19,018 bases of DNA, from assembly GCA_964367085.1 (NCBI GenBank), contig CAYIWL010000013.1:1-19018 (forward strand), written 5' to 3'. The notes beneath the pieces were generated by a model, which saw only the letters and a list, made by a program, of their open reading frames with translations, made no database searches and was not told where the DNA came from. Shown piece by piece: positions 18,981 to 19,018 of the stretch. The position numbers and the translations under genes are program-made. Source of the DNA: JACPIN01 sp964367085. GTDB taxonomy: Archaea > Nanobdellota > Nanobdellia > SCGC-AAA011-G17 > ARS1403. The stretch's first letter is position 1. The number at the start of each line of letters is the position of its first letter.

Positions 18981-19018
18981 AAGCAGGGGTGAAGGGGATA
19001 CAATCCCTTCGAGGAAAG
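18981..19018 (+). ncRNA. rnpB: 5' end of RNase P RNA (runs off the right edge)
   Basis: The last 38 bases read as the start of RNase P RNA. A G-rich first strand (AAGCAGGGGT, 18981-18990) would form P1/P2. A hairpin GAAGGGG (18991-18997) / TCCCTTC (19004-19010) fits P3. It is followed immediately by GAGGAAAG (19011-19018), the universal start of conserved region I (GAGGAAAGUCC). The remainder is outside, so the closing strand of P1/P2 and the other conserved regions cannot be checked. The 5' end is approximate. A weak TATA-like TTATTTTT (18952-18959) is about 25 bp upstream. Confidence 0.65.

Noticed and set aside
18981..19018. tRNA gene at the right edge
   Set aside because: The hairpin has no T-arm GGTTCGAATCC pattern or anticodon-arm layout. 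The following GAGGAAAG fits RNase P RNA better.
1..19018. CRISPR array, insertion sequence or transposase
   Set aside because: No regularly spaced repeats of 24-40 bp and no transposase-like translation were seen. The repeats around the hydrolase block are short and lie at gene starts, so they are not IS ends.

Overview
The window looks archaeal, most likely a small-genome, AT-rich DPANN-type archaeon (Pacearchaeota/Woesearchaeota-like; this assignment is inference). The signs are TATA boxes centred about 25-29 bp upstream of many start codons, implying leaderless mRNAs. Where a leader exists, Shine-Dalgarno sites are of the GGTGAT type. The genes also fit: a DRG/OBG-TGS protein, Hsp20, a PolX with PHP domain, an RlmE-type rRNA methylase, an archaeal COG1361-type surface protein with a MacB-like ABC transporter, and an apparent RNase P RNA start at the right edge. 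Genes are tightly packed and no stretch without a gene exceeds about 200 bp.

Layout. 1-2728: the 5' part of cysS (minus strand), then on the plus strand a small membrane protein, a ribosome-hibernation-factor-like protein, a Nudix hydrolase and a DRG/TGS protein with degraded GTPase motifs. 2761-4908 (minus): two paralogous double-HTH regulators followed by a protein resembling a gluzincin whose HExxH has become HExxxH. 5111-6883 (minus): a Cys-rich two-TM protein, an MntA-HepT toxin-antitoxin pair overlapping an RlmE-like methylase gene, and a PLDc_N-like membrane protein. The last of these shares a perfectly palindromic TATA box with a divergent metallo-beta-lactamase-fold hydrolase (6935-7558). 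7600-9346: a tiny AbrB-like regulator behind a palindrome, hsp20, and a TumE-TumA type toxin-antitoxin operon that continues into two very small zinc-binding proteins. 9382-12186: PolX, an HTH-like orphan and a CheD-fold-like orphan.

The most unusual part is one minus-strand operon, 18286 down to 12211. Its first gene (COG1361-like, signal peptide and C-terminal TM anchor) and last two genes (FtsX/MacB-type permease and LolD/MacB-type ATPase) form a familiar archaeal unit. Between them sit four genes: a JAMM-like protein, two different HExxH gluzincin-like proteins (one probably membrane-bound) and a nitrilase-superfamily protein with an apparent Glu-Lys-Cys triad. The block begins and ends on the same stop/start overlap, AGATGATAAAT, and its first and last genes share their first seven codons. 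This suggests a hydrolase cassette inserted into, or duplicated within, a transporter operon without breaking translational coupling. I do not recognise this four-hydrolase combination and treat it as the best candidate for an undescribed system.

The right end holds a HicA gene split by a single-nucleotide frameshift, a HicB-like gene on the opposite strand, and the first nucleotides of what looks like rnpB. Several putative regulators carry a palindrome between the TATA box and the start codon, which suggests repression by blocking initiation.
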